Notes: a model not told the origin generated them from the sequence alone. Shown: positions 25,741 through 34,710, counted from the stretch's first letter. The stretch is 64,000 nt of DNA from Alistipes sp. (GCA_017410165.1 JAFQRH010000001.1:1-64000); one strand, 5' to 3'. Numbers and translations are program-made.

Positions 25741-26034
25741 ATGAAAGCGATATTTGTATCCTGCAATCAGGCACTCTACGAGGAGTTGCAGCAGGAGATG
25801 AAACAACTTGGCGTTCGTGGCTATACGGCGTGGGAGGAGCTTATCGGTTGCGGTACGGCAACCGGTGAGCCACACCTCGGCGATGCTGTGTGGCCAACGA
25901 TGAACTCGGCACTCCTTACCTTTGTCGAAGACGAGCAGTGCAAGCCGTTTATGGCGGCACTCCGCGAGCTCGACGAGCGCAACCCGCAGTTGGGATTGCG
26001 AGCATTCTGGTGGGAGGTCGGCGGTACGATGTAA
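25741..26034 (+). CDS. Small PII/CutA-like protein at the end of the efflux operon
   Basis: 97 residues, starting 33 bases after the pump gene. MKAIFVSCNQALYEELQQEMKQLGVRGYTAWEELIGCG looks like a beta-alpha start of a ferredoxin-like PII/CutA fold, and the middle carries GEPHLGDAVWPTMNSALLTFVED, a motif I associate with small proteins at the ends of Bacteroidetes RND operons. A regulatory or metal-sensing role is only an inference. The family assignment is tentative. Confidence 0.55.
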   Translation: MKAIFVSCNQALYEELQQEMKQLGVRGYTAWEELIGCGTATGEPHLGDAVWPTMNSALLTFVEDEQCKPFMAALRELDERNPQLGLRAFWWEVGGTM

Positions 26035-26060
26035 AATGAATTGTCAATTCATTTTACACT
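26032..26060. repeat. Palindrome after the efflux operon
   Basis: GTAAAATGAATTG is followed directly by TCAATTCATTTTAC, a nearly uninterrupted inverted repeat overlapping the stop of the PII-like gene. No T-run follows. A related AATTCATTTTACA string occurs again at about 26185. Confidence 0.7.
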
Positions 26061-26083
26061 GTACATTTTACAATATTGACATA

Positions 26084-26121
26084 TCCCCCAAACCCCCTTT
26101 TGTAAAAAGGGGGCTTTGTCG
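26084..26121. repeat. CCCCCAAACCCCCTTT hairpin repeat, copy 1
   Basis: TATCCCCCAAACCCCCTTTTG then TAAAAAGGGGGCTT forms a hairpin. A near-identical copy lies at 44678-44710. Confidence 0.75.
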
Positions 26122-26212
26122 CTACGCTCCGGGTGGGTAGTAGAAATGTTGTGGGGCAACAGGGTTAAGGTTTTTGGTTGTTGCAATTCATTTTACATCG
26201 TTCCTTTTACAA

Positions 26213-26250
26213 CAAATGGCTGTACTGAAACGTACAGCCATTTGTTTTTT
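26213..26250 (+). terminator. Terminator downstream of the efflux operon
   Basis: CAAATGGCTGTAC (26213-26225) pairs perfectly with GTACAGCCATTTG (26232-26244), followed by six T residues. It may also serve the convergent GH2 gene. Confidence 0.85.
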
Positions 26251-26349
26251 AGGGAGTTTAGGGAATTTAGGGAGTTTAAGGATTGGGCTCCACTTGCAAC
26301 CTTGTGCTAAACCCGACCCGACCTTACTTGACCTTACCCGACCTTAATC
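26251..26349. repeat. Composite intergenic repeat, locus 3
   Basis: Three TTTAGGGAA/G units, then GGGCTCCACTTGCAACC, CTAAACCCGACCCGACC and ACTTGACCTT/ACCCGACCTT 10-mers. It has the same order as the first half of locus 1. Confidence 0.85.
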
Positions 26350-26376
26350 CACCGGCTCGCCCACCCCCGGCTCACC

Positions 26377-28356
26377 CTATTTCTTCAAATAGTTTCCTGT
26401 GGTGAGGACCATCGAGTCGCGCATATCGGCAACCGACACGCATATCTTATTGCGGCCGCGGAGCGAGAGCGTATCGGTCGAAAAGACACCCTGCGAGAGC
26501 ATCTTCATCTCGACCGGCGCACCATTAATGGTCAGCGTCGGACGGCCCTGTGACGAATAGACCTTTACCGGATAGCGGTCGCGCATACGCACGTCACGAT
26601 TCTTGCCGACGATGTAGAGTGTCGGCGAGGCGGTATTCCACACCGTCTTGTAGAGGTAGTAGGCATCCTTACACTGCGCGTGGTCGAACGCCGCAAGGCC
26701 CGAATTGCGCACTCCGGCACGATAGCGGGCCGAGCCGAAGTCGAACATCGTATTGAGCCACACGCCCCAGAAGAGCGACGAGTCGATACGCGAGAGGTAG
26801 CCCTCGTGGAAGAGCGTCTGCCAACTCTCCGGAATGCGGTGCTGGCTGCTTCGGCTACGCGAGATGTGCTGCTCGTTGCTCTGTCCAATGGTGCCACCCT
26901 CGCCATAACATACCGCCTGACGCAGGTGCGACCATCCGTCGCGCAACTGCTGCTGCCACACCGTCAAATCCTCGACCGAACCACTCTCCCAGCCGATGCT
27001 CTGCTGCCAAACGATGAGGTCCGTGATGAAGTTTATCTCGCCGTCGCGGTTGCTGCACGCCACCGTCGGGCGCGAAGCGTCGAGCGACTTTGCCATATCG
27101 TTGAGCGAACGCACGTAGTCGAGCAACTCCTTCGACGAGCCACGCAGCAGCGAGAATATGCCCCACATCACCACCGATGGGTGGTTGCAGTTCTGCAAGA
27201 CGATTTCGCGCAACTGCTCGCGGCCATTCTGCTCGAAGCGTGCGGTCTGGTAGTAGGCGATATCGCTCAAAAACGGCGACTGCGTGAATGGCACATCAAT
27301 CCACACAAGCGTACCATTGCGGTCGCATCGCTCGTAGAGCGACTGTGCGTGCGGACCTGTGACCGAACGCAACGCATTTGCGCCCATCGAGCGTATCATT
27401 CGCAAATCGGAGTCGTAGTGACGCTCTTTGAGTGCGCTGCCCGACGAGGCGCGGTCGTGGTGCAACGTGACACCGCGCACCGGCACACGCTTGCCATTGA
27501 GCGTAAACAGTCCTTCGGGAGTCACCTCCACGTGGCGAAAACCTGTCGTGACGCTCACCGTATCGCCTGCCGCTGCGACCACCACCTTATAGAGGCGAGG
27601 CATCGCCGGCGACCATAGTTCCGGATTCTCGACCGCGAACGGAACAGAGAGCAGTTTGCCGTCGATTTTCGCCTTCACGGTGCGCGACATTGCGACATAT
27701 CCATCGGGCGAAACAACGTCGAGCGAGACGTTGCACACGCCATCCTTCTTGCCCATAAGCATCACATCCACGCGACCTTCGGCACGCTCCGACGAGACCT
27801 TCGACGGATGTACCATAACGCCCTCCGTGCCGTAGTATAACGGCGATATGGCGGTCTGGCCGGTCACGATAAGTTCCACATCACGATATATGCCTCCGTA
27901 GAGGTTGTCCTCGGTCGAGGTTGGCAGCACATCGTTATGAAAGGCGTTGCTCACCGCCACAAGCAGCGTGTTGCTCGACCCGAAGAGCACCTTATCCGTA
28001 ATCTCGAAGGTGAATGCCGTCCATCCGCCACGATGTTCGCCCACGTGGGAGCCGTTCACAAAGACATCCGCCACGCTCTGCACGCCGCCAAATCGCAGGA
28101 AGAGTCGCTTGCCTTGCCACTCGGCAGGCACAAAGAGCGAATGCTCGTAGTTGCCGACCGTCTGACGATACGCCCCGCCGCCCGACAGCGCATCGAGATT
28201 CCACGTATGGGGCAGACGCACGTAACGTGCATCGTCGCTCGAATTCTCCTCCTTGAAAAAGAATCGCCAATTGTTGTTGAGCGAGTAAACATCGCGTGCC
28301 ATCGCTTCGCCGCAGATGGAGATAATCGTCAGTAATATAAGGATATATCGTTTCAT
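26377..28356 (-). CDS. Glycoside hydrolase family 2 protein with altered catalytic residues
   Basis: 659 residues from ATG 28356, which opens a signal peptide (MKRYILILLTIISICGEAMA). GH2 layout: a sugar-binding jelly roll (about 22-165), an immunoglobulin-like domain (about 170-275) and a TIM barrel (from about 280, GKRVPVRGVTLHHDRASSG). The acid/base position, normally WGxxNE, reads WGIFSL (398-403), so Glu is replaced by Leu403. The nucleophile position, normally SEYGAG, reads VCYGEG, so Glu is replaced by Cys483. The rest of the barrel is well aligned (TLFHEGYL, FWGVWLNTMFDFGS). It is a probable pseudoenzyme or a changed mechanism, with a sugar-binding role possible. A TATATTTG box precedes it. 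Confidence 0.85.
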   Translation of the reverse strand: MKRYILILLTIISICGEAMARDVYSLNNNWRFFFKEENSSDDARYVRLPHTWNLDALSGGGAYRQTVGNYEHSLFVPAEWQGKRLFLRFGGVQSVADVFVNGSHVGEHRGGWTAFTFEITDKVLFGSSNTLLVAVSNAFHNDVLPTSTEDNLYGGIYRDVELIVTGQTAISPLYYGTEGVMVHPSKVSSERAEGRVDVMLMGKKDGVCNVSLDVVSPDGYVAMSRTVKAKIDGKLLSVPFAVENPELWSPAMPRLYKVVVAAAGDTVSVTTGFRHVEVTPEGLFTLNGKRVPVRGVTLHHDRASSGSALKERHYDSDLRMIRSMGANALRSVTGPHAQSLYERCDRNGTLVWIDVPFTQSPFLSDIAYYQTARFEQNGREQLREIVLQNCNHPSVVMWGIFSLLRGSSKELLDYVRSLNDMAKSLDASRPTVACSNRDGEINFITDLIVWQQSIGWESGSVEDLTVWQQQLRDGWSHLRQAVCYGEGGTIGQSNEQHISRSRSSQHRIPESWQTLFHEGYLSRIDSSLFWGVWLNTMFDFGSARYRAGVRNSGLAAFDHAQCKDAYYLYKTVWNTASPTLYIVGKNRDVRMRDRYPVKVYSSQGRPTLTINGAPVEMKMLSQGVFSTDTLSLRGRNKICVSVADMRDSMVLTTGNYLKK

Positions 28357-28375
28357 AGTCGCACTATTATAGGTA

Positions 28376-28383
28376 CAAATATA
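28376..28383 (-). promoter_or_regulatory. -7 promoter box TATATTTG for the GH2 gene
   Basis: An exact TAnnTTTG match on the minus strand, about 20 bases before the ATG at 28356. This supports that start over the upstream in-frame one. Confidence 0.6.
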
Positions 28384-28442
28384 GGAATTTGTCGAAAAAA
28401 ATACTAACTTCGTGCGGAGAATCACCGTTTTATTGATAGAAA

Positions 28443-28925
28443 ATGAACATTTTTGACATACTCGCAGCCATCGCACTCGTCTGGGCCGTAGTAAACGGCT
28501 GGCGAAACGGATTGGTGTCGCAACTCTTTTCCATCGCAGGCGTCATCGCCGGCTTGGTGCTCGGCTACTACTTCGGCGGGCGCGTCGGAGCGATGCTCGG
28601 CGTGGAGGAGAAGTTTGCCGCCATCGTCGGCTTCATAGCCACCTTTATCGGTGTGCTGATTGTAGCCGCCATCGCATCGAAACTCCTGCGCGCACTCTTC
28701 TCGCTGGTAGGCATCGGGCAGATGGACACCATTCTCGGCATCGCACTCTCGGTGGCGAAGTTCGCGCTCGTGTTGAGCGTTCTGTTCACCACCATCGAGT
28801 CGCTCAACCGCAAGGTCGAGATCGTAGAGCGTCGCCACTTCGACACCTCGAAAACATTCCGCCCAATCAGCGGCATCGCGCGGAGCGTAGGCGCGTGGCT
28901 CGACAATTTAAGCAAAGAGGAGTAG
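28443..28925 (+). CDS. cvpA: CvpA family membrane protein
   Basis: 160 residues with four hydrophobic segments (about 5-20, 24-46, 60-82 and 96-116) and a polar C-terminal tail. MNIFDILAAIALVWAVVNGWRNGLVSQLFSI with the G-x-x-x-G pattern in the second helix is typical of CvpA/colicin V production proteins. The membrane role is not well defined. It starts a plus-strand operon with rsgA and trmH, and a weak TAACTTCG box lies at 28405. Confidence 0.85.
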   Translation: MNIFDILAAIALVWAVVNGWRNGLVSQLFSIAGVIAGLVLGYYFGGRVGAMLGVEEKFAAIVGFIATFIGVLIVAAIASKLLRALFSLVGIGQMDTILGIALSVAKFALVLSVLFTTIESLNRKVEIVERRHFDTSKTFRPISGIARSVGAWLDNLSKEE

Positions 28926-28929
28926 GCGT

Positions 28930-29853
28930 ATGGCAGTTGAAGGTCTTGTAATCAGAGCCACAGGCAGTTGGTACGAAGTCATCGGCACGGACGGCGAGCG
29001 TCTGCGTTGCCGCATCCGCGGACGATTGCGCCTGCGCGGAGTGCGTTCGACAAATCCGGTCGTCGTGGGCGACACGGTGCATTGCGAGCGCGGCGAGCAG
29101 GACGAGTGGACCATCTGCGACATCGCACCGCGCCGCAACTACGTCATCCGTCGTGCCTCGAACCTCTCGAAGGAGTCGCACATCATCGCCGCCAATATCG
29201 ACCGCGCGATGGTCGTCGTAACGTTGGTTGAGCCGGTGACGGCACTCGAATTTGTCGATCGTTTTCTGGTGACGTGCGAGGCATACAAGGTGCCGGTCAC
29301 CATCCTGTTGGCAAAAATCGACCTGCTCGCCGACGCAGCGGAGGCGGTCGCCGAGTTCCACCACACGTACGAGGCGGCGGGCTACGAGGTCATCGACATA
29401 TCGGCAACCGAGGGCATAGGCGTAGAGCGTGTGCGCGAGATGCTCGCCGGCAAGGTGACGTTGCTATCGGGCAACTCGGGTGTCGGCAAATCGACGCTCG
29501 TGAGCCGCATCGACCCCTCGCTCGACATCCGCACGGGCGAGATCTCCGAGAGTTTTCACAAGGGCAAGCATACGACCACCTTCTCGACGATGTATCCGAT
29601 GGAGGGTGGCGGCTACATAATCGACACGCCGGGCATCAAGGGCTTCGGTCTGATAGATATCGACGAACGCGAATTGTGGCACTACTTTCCGGAGATGATT
29701 TCGTGCGCCGGCGAGTGCCGCTTCTACAACTGCACCCACACCCACGAGCCGGGTTGTGCCGTCTGCGAGGCGGTCAAGGAGGGGCGCATCGCATTTTCGA
29801 GATATGAGAGTTACCTGAAAATTTTGGATGATGACGACAAATACCGTAAATAA
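28930..29853 (+). CDS. rsgA: Ribosome small subunit-dependent GTPase RsgA
   Basis: 307 residues, a circularly permuted GTPase that proofreads 30S maturation. An OB-fold N-terminus (about 1-70) is followed by the G domain in permuted order: the G4-like LLAKIDLL, then the P-loop GNSGVGKST and DTPGIKGFG. A C-terminal zinc knuckle reads CAGECRFYNCTHTHEPGCAV. It starts four bases after cvpA and overlaps trmH by 26 bases. Confidence 0.95.
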   Translation: MAVEGLVIRATGSWYEVIGTDGERLRCRIRGRLRLRGVRSTNPVVVGDTVHCERGEQDEWTICDIAPRRNYVIRRASNLSKESHIIAANIDRAMVVVTLVEPVTALEFVDRFLVTCEAYKVPVTILLAKIDLLADAAEAVAEFHHTYEAAGYEVIDISATEGIGVERVREMLAGKVTLLSGNSGVGKSTLVSRIDPSLDIRTGEISESFHKGKHTTTFSTMYPMEGGGYIIDTPGIKGFGLIDIDERELWHYFPEMISCAGECRFYNCTHTHEPGCAVCEAVKEGRIAFSRYESYLKILDDDDKYRK

Positions 29854-30523
29854 CCTCACCGTCGAGCAGTGTGCCGAGCGCATTGCCTACCTCGCGGAGT
29901 TTATCCTCCCCGAGCGATTCGCCACGTTGGAGCGCGCCGTGGGCCAACGCACCAACTATATGACGCTGCTCGCCGAGAATATGTTTCATCCGCAGAATGC
30001 CAGCGCACTCGTGCGCCATTGCGAGGCGTTCGGCGTGCAGAATATCCACACCGTTGAGACGCTCTGCCGTTTCAACCCCAACCTCAATATCGTGCGCGGT
30101 ACCGACAAGTGGGTCGATATTCACCGCCACGCATCGACTGCCGATGCACTGCGCGCACTGCGTGCCGACGGCTACCGCATAGTGGCAACCTCGCCCCACC
30201 ACGAGAGTTGCACGCCGGAGACATTCGATGTGCGACGTGGCAAGTTTGCGATTGTGATGGGCACCGAAAAGACCGGCATATCGGACGAGGTGTTTGCCGA
30301 GGCGGACGAATTTTTGAAGATTCCGATGTGCGGAATGGTCGAGAGTTTGAACGTATCGGCGTGTGCCGCCATCATCGTCTATATGCTCTCGGAGCGTATG
30401 CGCCGCGAGGTGGATGAGTGGCGACTCTCGGACGACGAGCGCACTCGACTGCTCTACCGTTGGATGGCCGACTCGGTGCGCGATGCCGATGCTCTGCTTC
30501 TGCGCGGAGGATTTTCGGAGTAA
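29828..30523 (+). CDS. trmH: SpoU/TrmH family tRNA (guanosine-2'-O)-methyltransferase
   Basis: 231 residues. The knotted SPOUT core shows ALVRHCEAFGVQNI (motif 1), VMGTEKTGISDE (motif 2) and IPMCGMVESLNVSACAAIIVYML (motif 3). A helical C-terminal extension (SERMRREVDEWRLSDDERTRLLYRWM) matches TrmH, which methylates G18 of tRNA. Two ATGs lie in tandem at 29828 and 29831 and either may start. It overlaps the end of rsgA. Confidence 0.88.
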   Translation: MMTTNTVNNLTVEQCAERIAYLAEFILPERFATLERAVGQRTNYMTLLAENMFHPQNASALVRHCEAFGVQNIHTVETLCRFNPNLNIVRGTDKWVDIHRHASTADALRALRADGYRIVATSPHHESCTPETFDVRRGKFAIVMGTEKTGISDEVFAEADEFLKIPMCGMVESLNVSACAAIIVYMLSERMRREVDEWRLSDDERTRLLYRWMADSVRDADALLLRGGFSE

Positions 30524-30720
30524 GGGGGCGAGAAGTGAGGAGAGAGAAGCGAGGAGAGAGGAGTGAGAAAAGGAGAGAGCCGAGAGCAGGAAACAGAGAG
30601 TGCCAAGAGAACGGAAGAGAAGTGAGAAGCGAGGTGTGAGAAGTTAGGTGTGAGGCGTGAGGAGATAGGTGTTGGGAGTTGAGAGTGAGAAAACAAGCGA
30701 GGAAAAATTGAGAAAAACCA
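30524..30720 (+). repeat. GA-rich degenerate short repeats, locus 2
   Basis: Dense GAGAAGTGAGG, GAAGCGAGG and GGTGTGAG-like units fill the gap between trmH and the DUF4954 gene, matching the repeats at 14331-14466. Confidence 0.8.
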
Positions 30721-30745
30721 AGAAAATATTCGAGAAAAACGCAAT

Positions 30746-32473
30746 ATGAAAGAGTTTGTTACACGTAATTTGACGGCTGACGAGTGCGCTGCGTTGGAGC
30801 GTACGGGCTCGCGTGCCGAAGATTGGTCGAAGGTGAGAGTCGCCACCGACTTCAACCCATCGCAGGTGAGCGCGTGCCGCTTCGAGGGGTGCGTGGAGAT
30901 TGGCAGCGGAGCGGTGCTTGCCGACTCGCGCATCGCCAACTATCGCATCGGCGAGCGTGCCGAGGTGCGTTCGGTCGTAGCGTTGGAGTGTCGCCACGCC
31001 TCGTCGTTCGGATGCGGTGTGGAGGTGGCTGCCGTGAACGAAAACGGTGGACGCGCGGTGACGATTTTCGACGAGCTCACCGCCCAAATCGCATATATGT
31101 CGGCGATGTATCGCCACCGTCCGCAACTCGTGCAACGCATCACAGAGTGGGCGACGAAGCGCGCCGAGCAGGTTCGCTCGGAGTTGGGTTGCGTCGGCTG
31201 CGAGAGCCGCATCGTGGGTGCAAAGTTCATCCGCGAGGTGCGCATCGGCGAGCGAGTGACCATCGAGGGGGCTTCGATGGTGGAGAACGCGACGCTGCTC
31301 GACGAGTGCTACGTGGGTGTCGATGTCAAGATGCGCGACACGATTGCCGTCGAACATTCGCACATAGATACGGGTGCAACTCTCGAGCGTTGCTTTGTTG
31401 GCGAGCGTGTGGTGCTTGCCGACTCGATTTCGGCTGTCGATTCGCTCTTCTTTGCCAACTCGCACTGCGAGAGGGGCGAGTGCTGCTCCATATTTGCGGG
31501 CCCGTACACGGTCTCGCACCACAAATCGTCGCTGCTCATCGCCGGCATCTTCTCGTTCTTCAACGGCGGCAGCGGTACCAACCAGAGCAACCACCTCTTC
31601 AAGAGTGGCGCGGTGCATCAGGCGGTGCATCGCAGAGGTTGCCGCTTCGGAAGCAACGCCTACGTGATGGCTCCGGCTGCCGAGGGGGCATTTACGACCG
31701 TCATCGGTCGCCATACGCACCACCACGACACCAGCGCATTGCCACTGTCATACCTCATCGAGGAGGGTGGCACATCGACTCTTCTGCCCGGATTTGCACT
31801 GCGCAACTACGGCACGCTGCGCGATGTGCAGAAGTGGCCGCAACGCGACCGTCGCACGGTGCGTCGTGAACCGATTTCGTTCGACGAGTACAACCCGATG
31901 CTCGCCTCGCAAACATACCGCGCGGCGGAGTTGCTGCGCCAAATGAAGGCAAGCGACCCGGAGGCCAATCGCTACTCGTACAACAACTGCCTCATCAAGC
32001 CGTCGATGCTCGACTCGGGCATAAAACTATACTCGCTCTACGCCGAGGCGGCCGTCGGAGCAATGCTCGACAGCGCAGTCGAGCCGATAGCGTCGGGCGT
32101 AGGTGCGTGGGTCGATTGTGGTGGGCAGTACCTGCCACAGATAGTCGTCGAGCGCATCATCAACGCCATTGAGGAGGGACGGCTCTCGGCCGAAAAGTGC
32201 GCCGAAGCGTTTGCCGAACAGCACTCGCGCTACGCATCGCTCGCTCGCGGCTGGGCAGAGGATATGCTCCACCGCCAACTCGGACACGCGCCATCGGACG
32301 AGGAGCGCAAGCAGGCAATCGCTCGCGGCAAGGAGGCACACGCCACACTGCGCCGCTACGCCGAAGCCGACTGCGAAGCCGACTGCTCGGGGCTTATGCA
32401 GGTGGGCTACGGCACGGATAGTGACTCGACCGACGATTGCGCATCCGACTTCCGCACCGTCCGAGGAGTATAA
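30746..32473 (+). CDS. DUF4954 family protein, left-handed beta-helix-like
   Basis: 575 residues of a Bacteroidetes-specific family. Two hexapeptide-like stretches are visible: CRFEGCVEIGSGAVLADSRIANYRIGERAEVRSV near residues 43-75 and GAKFIREVRIGERVTIEGASMVENATLLDECYVGVDVKM near 155-195, as in left-handed beta-helix nucleotidyl- and acyl-transferases. The middle has a conserved histidine-rich segment (GPYTVSHHKSSLLIAG and TVIGRHTHHHDTS). The reaction is unknown. It precedes the vWA gene on the same strand. Confidence 0.7.
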   Translation: MKEFVTRNLTADECAALERTGSRAEDWSKVRVATDFNPSQVSACRFEGCVEIGSGAVLADSRIANYRIGERAEVRSVVALECRHASSFGCGVEVAAVNENGGRAVTIFDELTAQIAYMSAMYRHRPQLVQRITEWATKRAEQVRSELGCVGCESRIVGAKFIREVRIGERVTIEGASMVENATLLDECYVGVDVKMRDTIAVEHSHIDTGATLERCFVGERVVLADSISAVDSLFFANSHCERGECCSIFAGPYTVSHHKSSLLIAGIFSFFNGGSGTNQSNHLFKSGAVHQAVHRRGCRFGSNAYVMAPAAEGAFTTVIGRHTHHHDTSALPLSYLIEEGGTSTLLPGFALRNYGTLRDVQKWPQRDRRTVRREPISFDEYNPMLASQTYRAAELLRQMKASDPEANRYSYNNCLIKPSMLDSGIKLYSLYAEAAVGAMLDSAVEPIASGVGAWVDCGGQYLPQIVVERIINAIEEGRLSAEKCAEAFAEQHSRYASLARGWAEDMLHRQLGHAPSDEERKQAIARGKEAHATLRRYAEADCEADCSGLMQVGYGTDSDSTDDCASDFRTVRGV

Positions 32474-32577
32474 CCGAAGGGCCACGAAAAGAGGGGGCTA
32501 CGAAGGAGGGACCGCGAAGGGAGCAGCAAAAGAGAAAGAAAAATTTTTTAAGTATAACAATAAAAAACAGATATTAT

Positions 32578-33432
32578 ATGTATTCGCAAGTGATTACGCG
32601 ATGCCATCGCACGGCGTTTGTCATTGCTGTCGATCAATCGAGCTCGATGCAGGGCGAGACCACGGTCGATGGTCGGCGAATGAGCAAGGCGGAGGCGGTA
32701 GCACTTATCACTAACTCCATTTTGGAGGAGTTGCTTCTGCGTGCAAGTCACAGCAGCGGTCTGCGAAACTATTACGACGTAGCGGTTATCGGCTACGCCG
32801 ACGAGCGCGTATATTCGCTCATCGAGGGCGAGGAGGGTTTTCTGCCAATCACCTCTTTGGCGCAAAAGCCGGTGGAGTACGCGGAGTGGCAAGCCGAGCA
32901 CACATTGCCGTCGGGCGAAACCGTACGCGTCACCGAGCGTATTCCGCAGTGGGTTCACCCCTCGGCTGCCGGCTCGACCCCGATGTACGAGATGCTGGAT
33001 ACCGTAGCCGAGATGGTCGAAGGGTGGTGTCGTGAGCCACAAAATCACGAATCGTTTCCGCCGATGGTCTTCAACATTACGGATGGCGAGCCGACCGATT
33101 GCGACTACAACTCGCTGCGCAGTGCTGCATCGCGTCTGCGAAGTGCATCGACCGCCGACGGAGAGACCCTGCTCGTAAATATCCACCTGTCAGCCGAGGC
33201 GAAGAGCCAACTCGTCTTTCCGCGTGCGGAGGAGGTTATCTCTGCGGGCGAATACGCCCGTCTGTTGGCCGACATTTCAAGCGTTATGCCCGAGCCGTTC
33301 AACCAACCCATACTCGACCTGCGTGGCGACCACGCCACTCCGCCATTCGTTGCGATGAGTTACAACGCCAGCATCGTCGATGGCTTTTCGATGCTCAACA
33401 TCGGCTCGTACAGCGTCACAAATCTGCAATAA
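32578..33432 (+). CDS. von Willebrand factor A (vWA) domain protein
   Basis: 284 residues. The metal-ion-dependent adhesion site is complete: AVDQSSSMQG (DxSxS), a STPM threonine near residue 140 and NITDGEP near 166. There is no signal peptide, so it is cytoplasmic. I start at ATG 32578, since upstream residues come from a purine-rich repeat leader. The pseudokinase gene begins 21 bases later and the two are probably one functional pair. The arrangement recalls TerY-type vWA/kinase modules, but no PP2C phosphatase gene is present. Confidence 0.85.
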   Translation: MYSQVITRCHRTAFVIAVDQSSSMQGETTVDGRRMSKAEAVALITNSILEELLLRASHSSGLRNYYDVAVIGYADERVYSLIEGEEGFLPITSLAQKPVEYAEWQAEHTLPSGETVRVTERIPQWVHPSAAGSTPMYEMLDTVAEMVEGWCREPQNHESFPPMVFNITDGEPTDCDYNSLRSAASRLRSASTADGETLLVNIHLSAEAKSQLVFPRAEEVISAGEYARLLADISSVMPEPFNQPILDLRGDHATPPFVAMSYNASIVDGFSMLNIGSYSVTNLQ

Positions 33433-33453
33433 ACTCACCCAAACACTCTGCGT

Positions 33454-34629
33454 ATGATTGCCTCGATGACCGCCTTTCGACGAGCACTCGCCTCGCCCGC
33501 TACACACTTTCGGACGTTGCACGCCATAATACCGCAAATGGTGGATGGTGTGCCTCTGGTGCGACGCACATCGCGCTTTGCCGAGGCGATAGGGACGACT
33601 GCCGGCGGTCGGCAGATTATCATCTACTCGCCACTCTCCGCGCGAGCCATAGCCGACGTAGAGCGCACCGCCGAGCGTGTGTGCGCCATCCGCTCGCCAC
33701 ACTTGGGCGAATATCGCATACTGCGTGACGAACTGCTCTTTACCAACTCGCTCGGCGAGAGCCACACGGGCGACATCATCATCGAAGAGCTCCCTGCGGG
33801 CGAGCCGTTCGGGTTTGGCTCGTCGCAATCGAGCCACGCATTAGGCGAGGGGCTGGTGCGTCTGCGCGAGCATCTTCAACATATCAGTTTCACGCACAAC
33901 AACTTACGAGCCGAAAATATCATTGTCGGCGACGACGGACGTCTGCACCCGATTCGTCTGCACTATGGTCGTTTCGGTGGAGCGTACGACGACTTCGGGC
34001 CGCTATTCGACCTTGTTGCCTCATTGGAGCGCGCAGAGAGGAGCGAAAATGGCGAGAGGAGCGAAAACAAGGGTAAAAATTGCGAAAACAGAGGCGAAAA
34101 TGGCGAGAGGAGCGATGTGGTGACACGCTACGACACGGTCGCAAACGAGGAACAAAAGCAAAATATGCTTGCAAGCGATGCGCCGTCGCCTGCATATCGG
34201 GTAACGGCCACCCCAGCCACCAACTACTCGGCGGACGAAATCTTTGCTCCGCACGAGGGGTTTGCACGCGCTCGTCGCGGTGGGCGTTACGGATTTTTCG
34301 CTGTGGAGGATAGAGCGACCGATAACCGCTTCGGCGCAACCGACGATGGTGTTGGCGTAACAGATTATGGCTTTGGGGCGCGAGCGGAGGGATTGCACGT
34401 AGCGATTCCGTTCGTATATCTGTGGGCAGACGACTTTCGTGAGGGGCGTGCCGTGGTTGAGACCGAGCAGGGTGTGGGCGTAATCGACAAGCGCGGGTGC
34501 GAGATTCTGCCCGCCGTGTTCGACGATGTGCGCTACGATGTCTCGGCGGGGTGTTTCGAGGCGCGGCTCGACGAGCAACGGCTCTTGTTCGGCTATGCCG
34601 GCGAGCCGATAGACAACCCCGCGAAATAG
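33454..34629 (+). CDS. Pseudokinase-like protein with C-terminal WG repeats
   Basis: 391 residues. Residues about 30-190 look like a protein-kinase fold. The catalytic-loop equivalent reads HNNLRAENIIV (148-158), where a kinase has HRDLKPENI, so the catalytic Asp is Asn150. The DFG position reads LHYG (169-172), and I see no VAIK lysine. Residues 192-221 are a low-complexity insert (repeats of RSENGE), encoded by GA-rich repeats like the intergenic ones. A second imperfect repeat covers about 287-312. From 316 a WG-type repeat follows (IPFVYLWADDFREGRAVVE then VGVIDKRGCEILPAVFDDV). It is likely a partner of the vWA protein. Confidence 0.65.
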   Translation: MIASMTAFRRALASPATHFRTLHAIIPQMVDGVPLVRRTSRFAEAIGTTAGGRQIIIYSPLSARAIADVERTAERVCAIRSPHLGEYRILRDELLFTNSLGESHTGDIIIEELPAGEPFGFGSSQSSHALGEGLVRLREHLQHISFTHNNLRAENIIVGDDGRLHPIRLHYGRFGGAYDDFGPLFDLVASLERAERSENGERSENKGKNCENRGENGERSDVVTRYDTVANEEQKQNMLASDAPSPAYRVTATPATNYSADEIFAPHEGFARARRGGRYGFFAVEDRATDNRFGATDDGVGVTDYGFGARAEGLHVAIPFVYLWADDFREGRAVVETEQGVGVIDKRGCEILPAVFDDVRYDVSAGCFEARLDEQRLLFGYAGEPIDNPAK

Positions 34630-34681
34630 ACCCCACCACCAAAACCTGAAACAAAGAGGCGAGCAGAACAAAAAATCTTTG

Positions 34682-34689
34682 TATATTTG
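34682..34689 (+). promoter_or_regulatory. -7 promoter box TATATTTG for trxB
   Basis: An exact TAnnTTTG match. It gives a leader of about 145 nt that contains CTCAACGGAGGGGG repeats. Confidence 0.55.
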
Positions 34690-34710
34690 TGACGTTTAGC
34701 CAACTCCTCT

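Noticed and set aside
22540..25875. Very long open frame antisense to the RND gene
   Set aside because: It is the shadow of a codon-biased gene on the other strand. The RND protein has clear homology, and the antisense product is Arg/His-rich noise.
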